From Linyphia triangularis (lineage: Eukaryota; Arthropoda; Arachnida; Araneae; Linyphiidae), in the NCBI GenBank assembly GCA_963978545.1, contig OZ021724.1, positions 33,684,433 to 33,748,432 on the forward strand: a stretch of DNA of 64,000 nt, read 5' to 3'. Under the pieces are notes generated by a model. That model saw only the letters and a list, made by a program, of their open reading frames with translations. It did no database searches and was not told the DNA's origin. Below are positions 62,795 through 64,000 of this stretch, piece after piece (within the stretch, counting starts at the first letter, position 1; every line of letters starts with the position of its first letter). Both the position numbers and the translations under genes were made by a program.

Positions 62795-62990
62795 TTGTGT
62801 ATATGTGTGGCTGTCAGGCAAATCTGCGAAAGCCTAATGCATTCACTTGCCATCATCTGATCGGATTGAAACTTGGCAGATAGATTCATTGTCGATGACA
62901 ACGCATTCTATCAAATTTGAGGGCTGTCGCTGTCACTAAAATTTTGCTTTCACTCACGTTTTAATAATCATTTTGGAATACTAATAAATC
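62795..62990 (+). repeat. Dispersed repeat with the CTTGCCATCAT block, copy 3
   Basis: CACTTGCCATCATCTGATCG, GAAACTTGGCAGATAGATTC and GCATTCTATCAAATTTGAG follow the same order as copy 1. It directly follows the TTAA-flanked element. Confidence 0.65.
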
Positions 62991-64000
62991 CCATTTACCC
63001 AATCATTGTTGAAACTCTTTTCTGTTGCAAAACCAATTTTAATTAGAATAAATAAAAGATAATTGGACGTGAATGCATGAATTTATTGCGGAGTGTGGTC
63101 CATCTAATTCAACGTTGCGCTGCGTATTAACGCTGTTAGTGCTAGAAATTTAACCAATCACTGATGAAATTCTTTCCTGTTGCCATAATTTTTTTAATCA
63201 GAACAAAATAAAAGATATTTGGATGTGAATGCATACATTTACATTCATTTTTAATAAATAATTTTTGAAACGTAGTTTGCCACATATTTTGATGATAGAG
63301 ATGTTTTTAATATTAAAAATTAGATGCAAACAAAAATCACACGCTGACAACAAAATCGGCAGTATGTTTATGAATAAAAAAAATAGGCAATGCATATACA
63401 GGATTTATATTAAAAACTTTGTTTTTATGGGTTAAAATTAAGTTGTATTAATAAAATATGACGAAATTTCAAATGGTTTCATAATTAAAAACTCAATTCA
63501 CAAATACTTTTAATGTTATACACTACTACGTATTGAAATCGCTATAAAGCTCCTATTCTCCCCTTTTCTTGCAACTTAAGTAAATTAAGCTACTCAACAA
63601 AATTCATATGAAACATCGGTAAAACTTTATTTTTAAATATATACAAATTTTTGACGAGCATACTAATTATTGGAATTTATAAATTTTAAAATAAACTGTT
63701 AATACAATAGTTAACATGAATTACTGAATGTTTTCTTCACAAGTTGAGACAAGACCTTCACATTTTTTATACATAGTATATATCTGTTTTTATAGTTTCG
63801 ACTGTATTTAGGTATTTCTTTAAACCTTCTTTATATAGAAAAATTCCCTCCCAATTTAAACTTCTTTGAAATGAGAATATCTCTTTCTTTGATCTATCAT
63901 TTGATTTATAGTAGCTTTCTGTAATATACAACAGCATTGTAGCATTAGACATTTTTTTGGATGAGGCTGTAGAATTCAAAAGAACAAAGCCGTAGCAGAT
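62991..64000. other. Lipocalin intron 1, right part
   Basis: Assumed intron. 63140-63365 resembles the interior of the 48767-49457 element (TTTTTAATATTA-AAATTAGATGCAAA). No G-x-W lipocalin exon found up to the window edge. Confidence 0.4.

Overview
This window is AT-rich, intron-rich animal nuclear DNA, most likely from an arthropod and possibly an arachnid. The signs are spliceosomal GT-AG introns, conserved metazoan genes, tRNA-derived SINEs and many cut-and-paste DNA transposons. Species cannot be fixed from sequence alone. There are no bacterial features and no CRISPR array.

Two genes can be read completely by joining exons. BCS1 (plus strand, seven coding exons, 16600-26653, 424 residues) encodes the mitochondrial AAA chaperone that inserts the Rieske protein into respiratory complex III. 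PCID2 (minus strand, fifteen coding exons, 27965-41474, 401 residues) encodes the PCI-domain subunit of the TREX-2 mRNA export complex. The two genes converge, with about 1.3 kb between their stop codons. PCID2 is head-to-head with a THAP-domain first exon (42119-42198, plus), 644 bp away, with two perfect CRE palindromes between the start codons. A lipocalin first exon with a signal peptide begins at 60967 and its intron runs off the right edge. A possible exon of an unrecognised gene lies at 43581-43796 (minus).

The rest is largely transposon-derived. A decayed P element (21001-25308) with THAP and transposase remnants fills the large BCS1 intron, antisense to the gene. Six TIR elements (five hAT-like, one unassigned) can be delimited by 8-bp target duplications: 2893-3874, 15086-15308, 39641-40377, 45028-47954, 48767-49457 and 58004-58547. 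A seventh at 55794-57986 has an imperfect duplication. There is a TTAA-flanked element (61893-62759), a pair of long-armed mariner-like foldbacks (55952-56539 and 56962-57694), a Tc1-like transposase relic (49918-50590) and two main SINE families, several copies with 11-13 bp target duplications. Nesting is common: hAT inside SINE, hAT inside an older repeat, foldbacks and a SINE inside a hAT.

The most unusual molecular signal is in PCID2. Intron 4 has a U12-type donor and branch point, but the frame and homology force it to end in AT, making a candidate GT-AT minor-class intron.
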